Shown one piece after another: positions 1-8,301 of a stretch of DNA of 64,000 bases. Location of the stretch: the NCBI RefSeq assembly GCF_000190535.1, contig NC_015160.1, positions 1,302,001-1,366,000 on the forward strand. The letters are read 5' to 3'. This DNA is from Odoribacter splanchnicus DSM 20712. GTDB taxonomy: Bacteria > Bacteroidota > Bacteroidia > Bacteroidales > Marinifilaceae. The translations under genes and the position numbers were made by a program. Below the pieces are notes generated by a model. The model was not told where the DNA came from. It saw only the letters and a program-made list of their open reading frames with translations, and did not search any database. Position 1 is the stretch's first letter. The number at the start of each line of letters is the position of its first letter.

Positions 1-582
1 GAGTCCGAAAGCAACAACCTGCCCCGCTGCCCTGGCTATGGGTTGCCGCATGGTTTCTATTTCATTCGGTTTAATAGCCATCCACTCCTGCCCGTCCTCC
101 ATGACTGCCGGGAATGAAAATTCCGTATCGAAAAATCCGATCTGTGGAATTTCTTTCAACTCTTCATCGGTCCGGATATCATCACAAACAAACGCTTCAT
201 AGGGTTTATATTTTTCAATGGTCAGCTTCCAATTTCCAAAATGAGCTTCAGGAATCCGAATTTGCCGGTAATAAGGATTCATCCGATATTCCTGCGGATC
301 GAGCCGGCGGATACCGGACCTCAGATAAGCTGTCGACAGATAACGATCCCGGGGATTATTTTCCACATCCAGTCCACAAGCAGCGACCAACAAGCTGGTA
401 TAGGCTTCTGCTAACGTAATTTCACACTCACCGGTGATCCCCTCTATCAGTTCTTTCGTGATAAAATCAGGACATACCGTAAGATATCTGCTCATTAATC
501 CCAGCACCTCATTATTCATCTCCAAAACCTCACCCAGATTTTTTACTTTCCGGCGGTCGATCGGACTTAAATCGATATTCAT
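1..582 (-). CDS. SAM-methyltransferase-like protein, N-terminal part (runs off left edge)
   Basis: The 5' end is at 582 (ATG after a GGAGAAA ribosome site); 194 codons stay open to base 1, so only the N-terminal part is present. The visible end reads EWMAIKPNEIETMRQPIARA followed by AGQVVAFGL. This resembles a Bacteroidetes family in which such a linker leads into a GLGLGY-type AdoMet-binding loop of a spermidine-synthase-like methyltransferase. The catalytic part lies outside the window, so the activity is inferred from the linker only. No partner gene is visible. Reading frames on the opposite strand here look like shadows. Confidence 0.55.
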   Translation of the reverse strand, partial: MNIDLSPIDRRKVKNLGEVLEMNNEVLGLMSRYLTVCPDFITKELIEGITGECEITLAEAYTSLLVAACGLDVENNPRDRYLSTAYLRSGIRRLDPQEYRMNPYYRQIRIPEAHFGNWKLTIEKYKPYEAFVCDDIRTDEELKEIPQIGFFDTEFSFPAVMEDGQEWMAIKPNEIETMRQPIARAAGQVVAFGL

Positions 583-803
583 TTTCTCCTATTCTAAAAA
601 TTCAATCTTCACTCCTCAGAAGTCTTCTTTCCTACTCTCACCACCACTTTTCCAACTTCCATCAACTTTTGTGCCTCCGGTATTTCTTCAAAGGAAAATG
701 TTTTGTAAATATACACTTTTAATATCTCTCCGACAGGATTAACAAAGCATATACGAATCTCCCGCTAATCAAGTTAACGCCTAATGTCATTGAAAAAACT
801 TTC

Positions 804-831
804 TTTGTATAAAAAATAATCACTATCTTTG
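804..831 (+). promoter_or_regulatory. Possible promoter for the TPR gene
   Basis: TATCTTTG at 824-831 matches the Bacteroidetes -7 box TAnnTTTG. A TTTG at 804-807 could be the -33 box, but the 16-nt gap is shorter than the usual 19-21. Use of this site would give a leader of about 210 nt before the gene at 1047. Confidence 0.4.
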
Positions 832-862
832 CCACGAAAATACCACCGCAGTCAAATTGTTT

Positions 863-888
863 GTCCGGATACCGCCGGATATCCGGAC
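863..888 (+). other. Hairpin in the long leader of the TPR gene
   Basis: GTCCGGATA (863-871) and TATCCGGAC (880-888) form a perfect 9-bp stem with an 8-nt loop. It lies between the presumed promoter and the TPR gene. No U-tract follows, so it is more likely a leader structure than a terminator. The rest of 583-1046 holds no gene that I can support. Confidence 0.5.
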
Positions 889-960
889 TGCCAGTTACCG
901 TTAAATTTATTTATCACTGTTTGAAGTGAAACCAAGATCCGTAATGGGTCCGGTTTATAT

Positions 961-975
961 CGTTCTTTGACATAT
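961..975 (+). promoter_or_regulatory. boxA-like element in the leader
   Basis: CGTTCTTTGACATAT resembles the boxA antitermination element of rRNA leaders (TGCTCTTTAACA in E. coli). It lies downstream of the hairpin and about 75 nt before the TPR start. The match is by eye only, and the role (NusB/S10 recruitment, or a fragment copied from an rrn leader) is inference. Confidence 0.3.
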
Positions 976-1046
976 CCTCATCTATCAGCCCGTAAATAGA
1001 TTTATCGACAAAAAGTAAAAACCATCGATTAAAAAATCTTAAAATT

Positions 1047-1814
1047 ATGACATCCGAAATATTATTTCAAGAAAATACCGAAATCGACTCAATACAACAA
1101 ATGATCACAACAATCCATAACCATATCGCCGAATACCGATCCAACCTCTCCCGAAGGCCCAACGTCTATCGCCCTAAAATAGCCGAATTACAAGCTAATC
1201 TGGCTCAAATTTACTGGTATGATTATAAAGATTACCATTCAGCTGAAAAGTTATTTCTTCAGGCATTGGAGAACTACGAAAAATATTCAGGGCGCAGAAT
1301 CATCATACAGAGTCATAAATTGAAGATTATGGACTTTTTAGTAAACCTATACAACCGTTCGAATCGTTTGGAACTTTCCGAACAAATACTACTGCGAATG
1401 TTGGAAATACAAAAGAGACTGGCAGAAAACTATTGGTGGATTTACCTCGAAGATGTAGCAATAACCCAATGGCGGTTAGGCAATCTATATGTCGACATGC
1501 GACGCTTCAATTCGGCGGAACGGCTGTATTCGGCCAGTCTGGATACCCGATCCGAATTCGACCGGGAAGATATATACCGGTATCGTCCTGCAACGGCACA
1601 ATGCCAGCGAAGCCTGGGAAAACTTTATGAAGTACATTTAAAAAACTATCCGAAAGCAGAGCAATGTTACCGCAAATCGATCGAAATATTACAAGAACTC
1701 TGTGAAAACGAATATGAACGCTGCAATTTCATCCGTTCATTACAACATTCCCAACTTCTTCTGGCCCATCTGCATAGCGATACCTCCAGCGAACAGGATC
1801 GTCCGGCAAACTAA
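1047..1814 (+). CDS. Tetratricopeptide-repeat protein
   Basis: A 255-aa soluble protein with no signal peptide or membrane helix. Helical pairs with TPR-type spacing are visible, for example LAQIYWYDYKDYHSAEKLFL near residues 51-70 and LGNLYVDMRRFNSAERLYSA near 145-164. Such repeats are protein-protein scaffolds; no catalytic domain is present. It is a single gene, convergent with pncB (110-bp gap), preceded by an unusually long leader with a hairpin and a boxA-like motif. The partner and cellular role are unknown. Confidence 0.75.
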   Translation: MTSEILFQENTEIDSIQQMITTIHNHIAEYRSNLSRRPNVYRPKIAELQANLAQIYWYDYKDYHSAEKLFLQALENYEKYSGRRIIIQSHKLKIMDFLVNLYNRSNRLELSEQILLRMLEIQKRLAENYWWIYLEDVAITQWRLGNLYVDMRRFNSAERLYSASLDTRSEFDREDIYRYRPATAQCQRSLGKLYEVHLKNYPKAEQCYRKSIEILQELCENEYERCNFIRSLQHSQLLLAHLHSDTSSEQDRPAN

Positions 1815-1924
1815 AATTCCGCATTTTACGATGCCGGCAAAAGCTACGATCGAATAAGTGTAATCTATCGCCCCTCCAATTTCCAGTGTAGTGACCGTTT
1901 ATCCGTCATTACCGTTTTATCCGC

Positions 1925-3082
1925 TCAAATCCTTAACAATCCCTGGCAAAGGGCTATTTCCTTCGGGTCACCCGTATGTTTACCTTCCACATCGGAAAGC
2001 TTTACGACAGGCCAAAATTCTTTTCCTCCCTGAGGTTTACACTCGAACATTTTGATTACCATGTTCAGCGGTTTTACTCCGACATCATTAGACAAGAAAG
2101 TACCGATCCCATAAACATCATGTAATCGTCCGTTCACAAAGGAGCGAATATTTTCTACCCCTTCCAGATCGAGAGCATCGCTATAGACCACGGTCTTTGT
2201 CCGCGGATCGATCCGTTTCTCCCGGTAATGTTTCAAAGCTTTCTCGGTAAATACATAAGGATCACCGCTATCCCAACGCAACCCGTCGAATAGCTTAGCA
2301 TACTGCGTATCGAAACTGCTGAAAAAGTTATCGGTTGTATAGGTATCCGTCAAGGCTATCCCCAAATGCCCGTCATACACATCCACCCAATTAGCCAAAG
2401 CCAGAGCATTGGCAGACCGATAGCCATAATGTGCCCCATGGTACATAAACCATTCGTGGGGATGAGTTCCCATAGGAGTAAGGTTATACTTCATCGCCAG
2501 GCATACATTACTGGACCCTTTCAAGTATTTGCCGGAATACTCCTTCAATATTCCGATCACCCGATCCTGTACCTCGAATGAAAAGCGGCGCCGTGTGCCG
2601 AATTCCGATATTTCTGCACCGATCTCTGCAAAACGACGGGCTTTATGGATCGCTTTTTCTTCCACCTGCCGGGCAAACTGGCCGGTCATCTGAAAATAAA
2701 GTTCCGATATCATCGCCATTAAAGGGACCTCCCAGAGTACCGTACGATACCATAATCCACGGATCTCGAGTTCCAGGCTACCCCCATTTTGCAGAATCCT
2801 TACTTCTGAAGGATCGAAACGATATCCTTTCAAGAGATCGAAAAATACAGAATCGAAATAATAACATTTTCGCCGCATAAACCGTTCGGCCTCGTCGGTC
2901 AAAGTCAATCCGCGCATCTCTTCCACTTCTGCCTGTAAAGCTTCGGCAAATCCTGACGGGAAATCGGTTTCTCCCCGGTTGACAAAACGATATACGACTT
3001 CGGCATCCGGAAATTTCTTCTGAATGGCATTCATCGTTGTAAATTTGTAGAGATCGTTATCTGTAAAATCTTTGATTATCAT
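1925..3082 (-). CDS. pncB: Nicotinate phosphoribosyltransferase
   Basis: Converts nicotinate and PRPP (with ATP) to nicotinate mononucleotide, the first step of the Preiss-Handler NAD salvage pathway, in the cytoplasm. At 385 aa it is full length for bacterial PncB. Family signatures are DLYKFTTMNAI near residue 10, FGTRRRFS (161-168), GTHPHEWFM (205-213, containing the active-site histidine region) and LRWDSGDP (268-275). It follows the Nudix/winged-helix regulator at 3253 in the same direction after a 170-bp gap, which suggests common control. That gap holds no obvious operator. Confidence 0.93.
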   Translation of the reverse strand: MIIKDFTDNDLYKFTTMNAIQKKFPDAEVVYRFVNRGETDFPSGFAEALQAEVEEMRGLTLTDEAERFMRRKCYYFDSVFFDLLKGYRFDPSEVRILQNGGSLELEIRGLWYRTVLWEVPLMAMISELYFQMTGQFARQVEEKAIHKARRFAEIGAEISEFGTRRRFSFEVQDRVIGILKEYSGKYLKGSSNVCLAMKYNLTPMGTHPHEWFMYHGAHYGYRSANALALANWVDVYDGHLGIALTDTYTTDNFFSSFDTQYAKLFDGLRWDSGDPYVFTEKALKHYREKRIDPRTKTVVYSDALDLEGVENIRSFVNGRLHDVYGIGTFLSNDVGVKPLNMVIKMFECKPQGGKEFWPVVKLSDVEGKHTGDPKEIALCQGLLRI

Positions 3083-3252
3083 ATGCCTTCGATTAAAAAT
3101 TCGACCTCAGCGCCGTTGTCGTTGTAAAACGGGCACCTAAAGGCTCAGGCCAGATCGTATGTACATAATGCCTTTAAATAGTCCGGCACCACTTGTCCGT
3201 CGACCTTAGGCTTCCATACCCCCAGCTTCCGCCTGAATCCGGGTAATCTTCA

Positions 3253-3954
3253 TTATTCCCATTTTAAATAAAAACCCTTTTCCGTAAAATACCGATATTT
3301 TACCCGATCAAAGCGATAATACCTGACCTTCCTACCGTTCTTCGCCCGATTTTCCTGTTCTGCATCGACCAATAATCCGGTCCCTACCATCTTTCTACGA
3401 AAATTATCCCGGTCGAGTGTACACTGTAAAACCGATTCGTATAAATGCCGAAGATCGGCCATCTTAAATTCAGGGGGCAACAGATCGATCCCGATCGGCC
3501 GATACCGGGCTTTTAACTTTAATCGGTCGGCAGCCATTTGCAGAATTCGTCGATGATCGAATGCCAGGGGCGGTATTCCGGACAAAGGAAACCATTGGGC
3601 CCTATCGGCATCGTCCCCTGCCTTCACTTTACAATCCTCCCATCTGACCAAAGCATAATAAGCGATACTGACAACGCGATAACGAGGATCACGATCGACA
3701 TCCGAAAAAGCATATAATTGTTCGAAATTCACTACTTTCAATCCGGTTTCTTCTTCCAACTCCCTGCGGGCACAGGTTTCTGCATCTTCATCCATATCCA
3801 TAAAACCTCCCGGCAAAGCCCATTTCCCTTTAAACGGTTCGTTCCCTCTCCGGATCAATAATACCCTCAACTCCCCCTCGCCGAATCCAAAGATAACCTG
3901 ATCGGTCGTCAACGCGGGACGGGGATATTTATAACAATACTGGTTTTCCATCAT
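3253..3954 (-). CDS. NrtR-family Nudix-domain transcriptional regulator
   Basis: 233 aa. The N-terminal half is a Nudix domain with a complete box: Gly, five residues, Glu, seven residues, then RELEEETGL, ending near residue 72. The C-terminal half (about 150-233) is the winged helix of NrtR proteins, with a recognition stretch around LYESVLQCTLDRDNFRRK. NrtR members repress NAD genes and release DNA on binding ADP-ribose; in Bacteroides, relatives such as AraR control sugar genes instead. Adjacency to pncB favours NAD control here. The intact Nudix box means hydrolase activity cannot be excluded. MM at the start leaves a one-codon ambiguity. Confidence 0.8.
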   Translation of the reverse strand: MMENQYCYKYPRPALTTDQVIFGFGEGELRVLLIRRGNEPFKGKWALPGGFMDMDEDAETCARRELEEETGLKVVNFEQLYAFSDVDRDPRYRVVSIAYYALVRWEDCKVKAGDDADRAQWFPLSGIPPLAFDHRRILQMAADRLKLKARYRPIGIDLLPPEFKMADLRHLYESVLQCTLDRDNFRRKMVGTGLLVDAEQENRAKNGRKVRYYRFDRVKYRYFTEKGFYLKWE

Positions 3955-4153
3955 GCATCTGCCTTTTATATCACAAATGAAAGAAATAAAAACAACAACA
4001 CAAAACCAGTCCTAAGGTTCAACAAAAAAATGTTTCCAGCTAACCTATAAGTTTTCTTTCTGAGTTTACCAGGACTCAACTCAGTGCCCGGCCGGGATAC
4101 AAAGGTAAGAAGCCCGAATAGCCGATAAGATTGTATTCAAAAGTATAATACAG

Positions 4154-4198
4154 CGCTCCAGGAACGGGAGCGATTGTGTGGGAGCTCCACACAATCGC
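4154..4198. terminator. Double hairpin at the end of the uptake operon
   Basis: GCGATTGTGTGG (4170-4181) and CCACACAATCGC (4187-4198) form a perfect 12-bp stem with a 5-nt loop. An adjoining stem uses CGCTCC and GGAGCG (4154-4172), sharing a few bases with the first. It lies just beyond the last gene of the leftward operon. There is no clean U-tract, so it may also act as an RNA-stabilising 3' end. Confidence 0.6.
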
Positions 4199-4212
4199 CA
4201 CATTTCCTTGAT

Positions 4213-4808
4213 CTATAACGAACCGATCCGTTTATTCAAAGCATTTTCAAAATTTTTCAGTATAGGATCAACCGGATTAAAAAGCTGACGGAATATATGT
4301 AATCCTTCTTCACACTGAGCTTTATTTCCTTTTGCACACAACATCGCATTTAATTGCATCGTCAATCCCCAACGGTCCGAAGCAGGAAGGGACATAAATT
4401 GTTTTTTAAAAATAGAAAGTACTTTATCCATTTTATCCATCCGAAATGCATCGTAATAATCCAATATGGACAACAAATAACTTTTCCGTTCCGGCCGAAC
4501 AATTTTGATATCCTTCCTCAGAGTCTTAAAACGTCCGGCATCATATTCTTTCTCATCAAATACAAGACTATTGACAGTATTGAATACCGGAACGTAAAGT
4601 ACTTTCTGAATCCATGCTTCCAGTTCCTCCGGAGCAATATAGGCAGTAAATAATTCCCGGTGTTTTGCGACAAAATGGAATGTATACGACGAAGGATCCG
4701 ACAGGTAACGCCGAATCAGCTGCCAGTCCTCTTCGTTAACCGTCTCTCCATTTTTCCGGCAAAGCTCATCCAATACGGCCGGAATTTTATCAAACCGATA
4801 TCCCCCCC
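4213..4808 (-). pseudogene. Out-of-frame C-terminal part of the double-thioredoxin protein
   Basis: This frame carries the natural continuation of the upstream gene. After the G7 tract it reads GGYRFDKIPAVLDELCRKNG and runs about 190 residues to a stop at 4213. The upstream frame ends within five codons of the tract. Removing one G (7 to 6) would join both into one protein of about 620 aa. An ATG at 4881 opens this frame, but it lies inside the coding part of the upstream gene and gives nonsense residues first, so it is probably not a start. The segment is helical, has no recognised domain, and probably packs on the thioredoxin domains. Slippage, a sequencing error or true loss are all possible. 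Confidence 0.75.
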
Positions 4809-6076
4809 AAAGTCGTAATATACCGGCGAAGGAAATCAGCCTCCCGGTCACCTGTTTCATAACGTTTCTGCATCCCTGCAATCGAATTTTCCGGATCCAT
4901 TCCTTCCCGGATCAGCCGGATAAATTCACCGGCATCATGTCCGCCAACGACCCGGTGTACCTCGTTCCCTGCTGCATCCAGCAATAAATAAGTTGGAAAT
5001 ACCTGCATCCCATAACGCTTCAATAACTCCCGTCCCTCGCCCTTTTCCATATCAAATTTAACATTGATAAAATGCTCGTTAAAGAAGTGCCCCACTTCCG
5101 GATCGGTGAAGACAGTAGTATTCATCATTTTACAAGGAGCACACCACGAAGTATAACCATCCAAAAAGATCAGTTTACCCGTCGCTTCAGCCTCTTGTAA
5201 AGCATCCTGAAAACTACCGGTCCTGAATTGAATTCCTTTGCCGGCAGCCAATAACTTTTCCAACTGTTGCGTAATCTCTTCCCGGCGCAACTCCTTCGCC
5301 TTGATCAAACCGTCTTTACCAATGATAAAACAATCAGGCACTCCGGCAATATTATATGCCTTAGCCACCGGACTCTTCCAGGCTTTCAGATCTGTCAGGC
5401 AATACCAGGGCACAGCATGAGTTTCCAGGTCCTTCAACCATTTATCCCGGTTATCATCTAAATGAATGGTGATAAACACCACACTATCTTTAAACCGTTC
5501 ATAAGCCTGCCGGATGGAAGGAATTTCCTTCTTACACCAACTACACCAGGATGCACTGAATTCCAGAAAAATATATTTTCCCTTAAAGCTAGCCAAGGTA
5601 TACTCTTTTCCCTCCCGGTCGAACACCTTAAAATCGGCAGCAGGCATTCCCGGACGCACTTTACTCTCCTTCTCTAAACTTTGTCTCACTTCCTGTAAAC
5701 ACAAAGGATCGAATCCCGGTTCAAACCGATTCAATACTTTTCCGGTATTTTCAAATCCCAGATTAAATACCAACCGGGTAACCAACTGTGCCGCCGCTTC
5801 ACTTTTTTTGGCATCTGCACGGAAAGCCAATACACTATCAATGGATTGCATCAATAACTTTTCTCTCTCTGCCGACAGCCGGCGTACTCCGGCAATATCT
5901 CCCTCCATAAACTTCTCACCGATAGCCATATTCAACTCACCCGAAGCTTTATAGCAGGATAAACTCAATAGATAATCATTATAAGCACGCAGCTCATCAG
6001 ACACCTGCTGTTGTGCATATATTTCCTGTATACACAACAAGAACAGACAAAATAAAACAACTAATCTTCTCATCAA
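4790..6076 (-). CDS. Secreted TlpA-like protein with two thioredoxin domains, frameshifted near its end
   Basis: 428 aa as read. Residues 1-21 are a Sec signal peptide ending in IYA before QQQ. A helical region leads to a TlpA/AhpC-type thioredoxin domain (about 140-275) with CSWC at 178-181. A second thioredoxin domain (about 285-395) has CAPC at 312-315. Both active sites keep two cysteines, so disulfide reduction in the periplasm is likely. It is the last gene of the fecR-susC-susD operon, 18 bp after the PKD-like gene; TlpA-type proteins are common at such loci. The frame breaks at a run of seven G (4802-4808), ending in GGISV instead of GGYRFD. Confidence 0.8.
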   Translation of the reverse strand: MMRRLVVLFCLFLLCIQEIYAQQQVSDELRAYNDYLLSLSCYKASGELNMAIGEKFMEGDIAGVRRLSAEREKLLMQSIDSVLAFRADAKKSEAAAQLVTRLVFNLGFENTGKVLNRFEPGFDPLCLQEVRQSLEKESKVRPGMPAADFKVFDREGKEYTLASFKGKYIFLEFSASWCSWCKKEIPSIRQAYERFKDSVVFITIHLDDNRDKWLKDLETHAVPWYCLTDLKAWKSPVAKAYNIAGVPDCFIIGKDGLIKAKELRREEITQQLEKLLAAGKGIQFRTGSFQDALQEAEATGKLIFLDGYTSWCAPCKMMNTTVFTDPEVGHFFNEHFINVKFDMEKGEGRELLKRYGMQVFPTYLLLDAAGNEVHRVVGGHDAGEFIRLIREGMDPENSIAGMQKRYETGDREADFLRRYITTLGGISV

Positions 6077-6094
6077 ATTTTATTCCATTAGATA

Positions 6095-7555
6095 TTATTC
6101 ATACTTCCAAGAACCACCCGATTTATATATCAAACCTTTGACTTCTCCGGGAATTTGTTTCACATGCTCGAACTCCTGTCCATCCGTACTCGTCCAATAG
6201 AAGTCATGAGTATTTCCATTTTGTACACACACACCGAACTGTTCTCCATAAGAATCAAGGGTAAAAGCTGTTATTGTTCCTGTTTTAAAATCGGCTACAG
6301 CTACCGGAGTATCGTTCAATTCAAAATTATACCGGAAAATTTGTGCTCCCTGAGAATAATAAGCCTCCTTCGTTGTATATCCCACTGCAAAACGGGTCTT
6401 TTCATTCACAACTGCCGGAAATACATCCTGTGCAATTGTTGTCAATGTCGGTTGTCCTCCCACGATCCCGAATTGAAAACGCTGAGTATAATATTTTCCA
6501 TCCGACTTATCCCGCAAAACGGCATAAAACAAACTCTTCCCCTGCTGCTGAGAAGCCGGAGCCAGATAGATCAACTCTTTATCAGGATCAACCAGGCTGA
6601 ATTTTTGTCCCGCATCCTCCACCTGATCTAATCCCCGTAACTCTCCGTTATCCAAAAACAAATATCTTCCTTCATTTTCTTCATAAAATAAAGCGACATT
6701 ATAATCAGGAGGGAAACTATACCCCACCACAGAAGAGAGCTTATAATCCCCGTAGAAAGGAAAATCCGGATACCGGTCCTGGTACAAATACCCTCCGGGA
6801 GAATAACGGACATACAATTTCCCGGACCCGGAAACCAAACAGGAATAATTCTTTATAAAACAAGCTGCCTTAATTTCTTGCAAATCTTCCGGCAAGCTTC
6901 CGCCGACAAATTCCTCTCCGGTCCACACCTCTTTCCGAAGGTTACTCCAGTCTAATTCTACCGGTCCGTCCGATCCCGGCCCTCCGGCCATCATCAATAC
7001 ACCGTTTGCATTCAAACCGGCATCAAAATGTTCTACCACTCCATAAGCTTTAGGCCCCAATTCCCTGTTATTAACTGCCGTATAAACATTCTGAAAAAAC
7101 TTTTTACTGCTCGCCAACATGTTCAACTCCGCTTTTCCTTGATTTTCAGTCATCCACATCCAACCATTCGTAAAATTACTTAGCAAAGTCACCCGAAAAC
7201 GCTGACTATATGAGATTCCCGTACGTTCGTCTTTAACGATAAAAGCACCGAAAATATCATTCCACCCTTGGGGTTCTATCCCAAAAGTAACATTCAGACA
7301 TTTTTCAGTAGAAACCACAAACGTATCCAGCTTCCATTGATAGGACAGATCATCATGTGCCTGTGTACTATCGGTAAAACGAATAATCGGTTCCGGCATC
7401 GTAAAAGGTTCTCCAAACCAGAGTTCATATTTTTTATTTTCATCGATCCCATCAATTTCAATTGCATACATTGTTTTATAATCATAATTTCCTTTATCCT
7501 TATAGCAACCGGCCATTACCAGTAATGCCAGTAACAATATATATATCTTATTCAT
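6095..7555 (-). CDS. PKD-like family surface lipoprotein
   Basis: 486 aa. The lipoprotein signal has its lipobox at VMAGC (residues 13-17), followed by YKDKGNYDY, the usual opening of the PKD-like lipoproteins encoded next to SusC/SusD. A short Ig-like domain (about 30-125) is followed by a repeat-rich, beta-propeller-like region (SGSGKLYVRYSPGG, GRYLFLDNGE). It probably sits on the cell surface as an accessory binding protein of the SusCD complex. It is in the operon between the DUF4843 lipoprotein and the thioredoxin-like gene. The ligand cannot be told from sequence. Confidence 0.8.
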   Translation of the reverse strand: MNKIYILLLALLVMAGCYKDKGNYDYKTMYAIEIDGIDENKKYELWFGEPFTMPEPIIRFTDSTQAHDDLSYQWKLDTFVVSTEKCLNVTFGIEPQGWNDIFGAFIVKDERTGISYSQRFRVTLLSNFTNGWMWMTENQGKAELNMLASSKKFFQNVYTAVNNRELGPKAYGVVEHFDAGLNANGVLMMAGGPGSDGPVELDWSNLRKEVWTGEEFVGGSLPEDLQEIKAACFIKNYSCLVSGSGKLYVRYSPGGYLYQDRYPDFPFYGDYKLSSVVGYSFPPDYNVALFYEENEGRYLFLDNGELRGLDQVEDAGQKFSLVDPDKELIYLAPASQQQGKSLFYAVLRDKSDGKYYTQRFQFGIVGGQPTLTTIAQDVFPAVVNEKTRFAVGYTTKEAYYSQGAQIFRYNFELNDTPVAVADFKTGTITAFTLDSYGEQFGVCVQNGNTHDFYWTSTDGQEFEHVKQIPGEVKGLIYKSGGSWKYE

Positions 7556-7590
7556 AACTCGATCTAAATTTAATTGGTACCCCTTTATTA

Positions 7591-8295
7591 CTATCCCACC
7601 ATCTTCACCTGCATAGGTTGATTATTCTCATCCATGATTACCCGTCCCTGAGCGGCTTCTTCTTCCAGATAATATTTAAACTTCAGGATAGCGGCCCTCT
7701 TTTCCGGATAAGCAATATTTTCCAAATCAAAAGTACCGCTAATCCGGATAAACAAACGATATTTCGTTTCAGAATAACTACCCAATCCTTCGGTTTCATG
7801 CCACTCATCCCACCATCCGGGCCGAACGATCCGATCAGTCAGATATATTTTACAACTATTACTCTCCGGGAAACACAATTTAAAATGGGCACTCTCCACC
7901 AAATCCAACTGCAGATACAATTTTTCCGCTTTCAATTCTTCTGTATTCATCACTTCAACCCAAAGTGTATCCGTAACCCGATTGGCCCGCAACTTACAGT
8001 TTTGCGCCGGAATATTGAAATGCACCCCTTCCTGAACCGTACTTGCCGGATTTACCTTTACCTTATATTCGCGGTCATAATCCAACACTTCGCCTGTCAC
8101 TTTCACTTCTATGCCAATACGATCTGTCGTTGTCTTTCCAGCCAATCCGAAATTATAATCCACACTGTCCTTTTCAAACACCGATACAAAACGTATATAG
8201 TCCGTACCCGAATACTTTTCGAGGTCTTTTTCACAGGAACAGAACACCAATCCCATTCCCAACCCTATGATCAATGCCAATATCTTTGCTTTCAT
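7591..8295 (-). CDS. DUF4843 family lipoprotein
   Basis: 234 aa. Lipobox VFCSC gives a lipidated Cys at residue 20; acidic and polar residues follow (EKDLEKYSG), as in exported surface lipoproteins of Bacteroidetes. The body matches the DUF4843 family, which is regularly found between susD and a PKD-like gene: Y-RFV near the start, EVKVTGEVLDYDREYKVKVN, GVHFNIP, and a WWDEWH motif near the C-terminus. The start lies 6 bp after the susD stop. Function is unknown; a role in substrate capture is inferred from its neighbours. Confidence 0.8.
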   Translation of the reverse strand: MKAKILALIIGLGMGLVFCSCEKDLEKYSGTDYIRFVSVFEKDSVDYNFGLAGKTTTDRIGIEVKVTGEVLDYDREYKVKVNPASTVQEGVHFNIPAQNCKLRANRVTDTLWVEVMNTEELKAEKLYLQLDLVESAHFKLCFPESNSCKIYLTDRIVRPGWWDEWHETEGLGSYSETKYRLFIRISGTFDLENIAYPEKRAAILKFKYYLEEEAAQGRVIMDENNQPMQVKMVG

Positions 8296-8301
8296 ACCTT
8301 T

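Noticed and set aside
4790..4881. Separate start for the downstream half of the thioredoxin-like gene at 4881
   Set aside because: It lies inside the coding part of the upstream half and gives residues unlike any domain before the G-run; a frameshift explains the data better.
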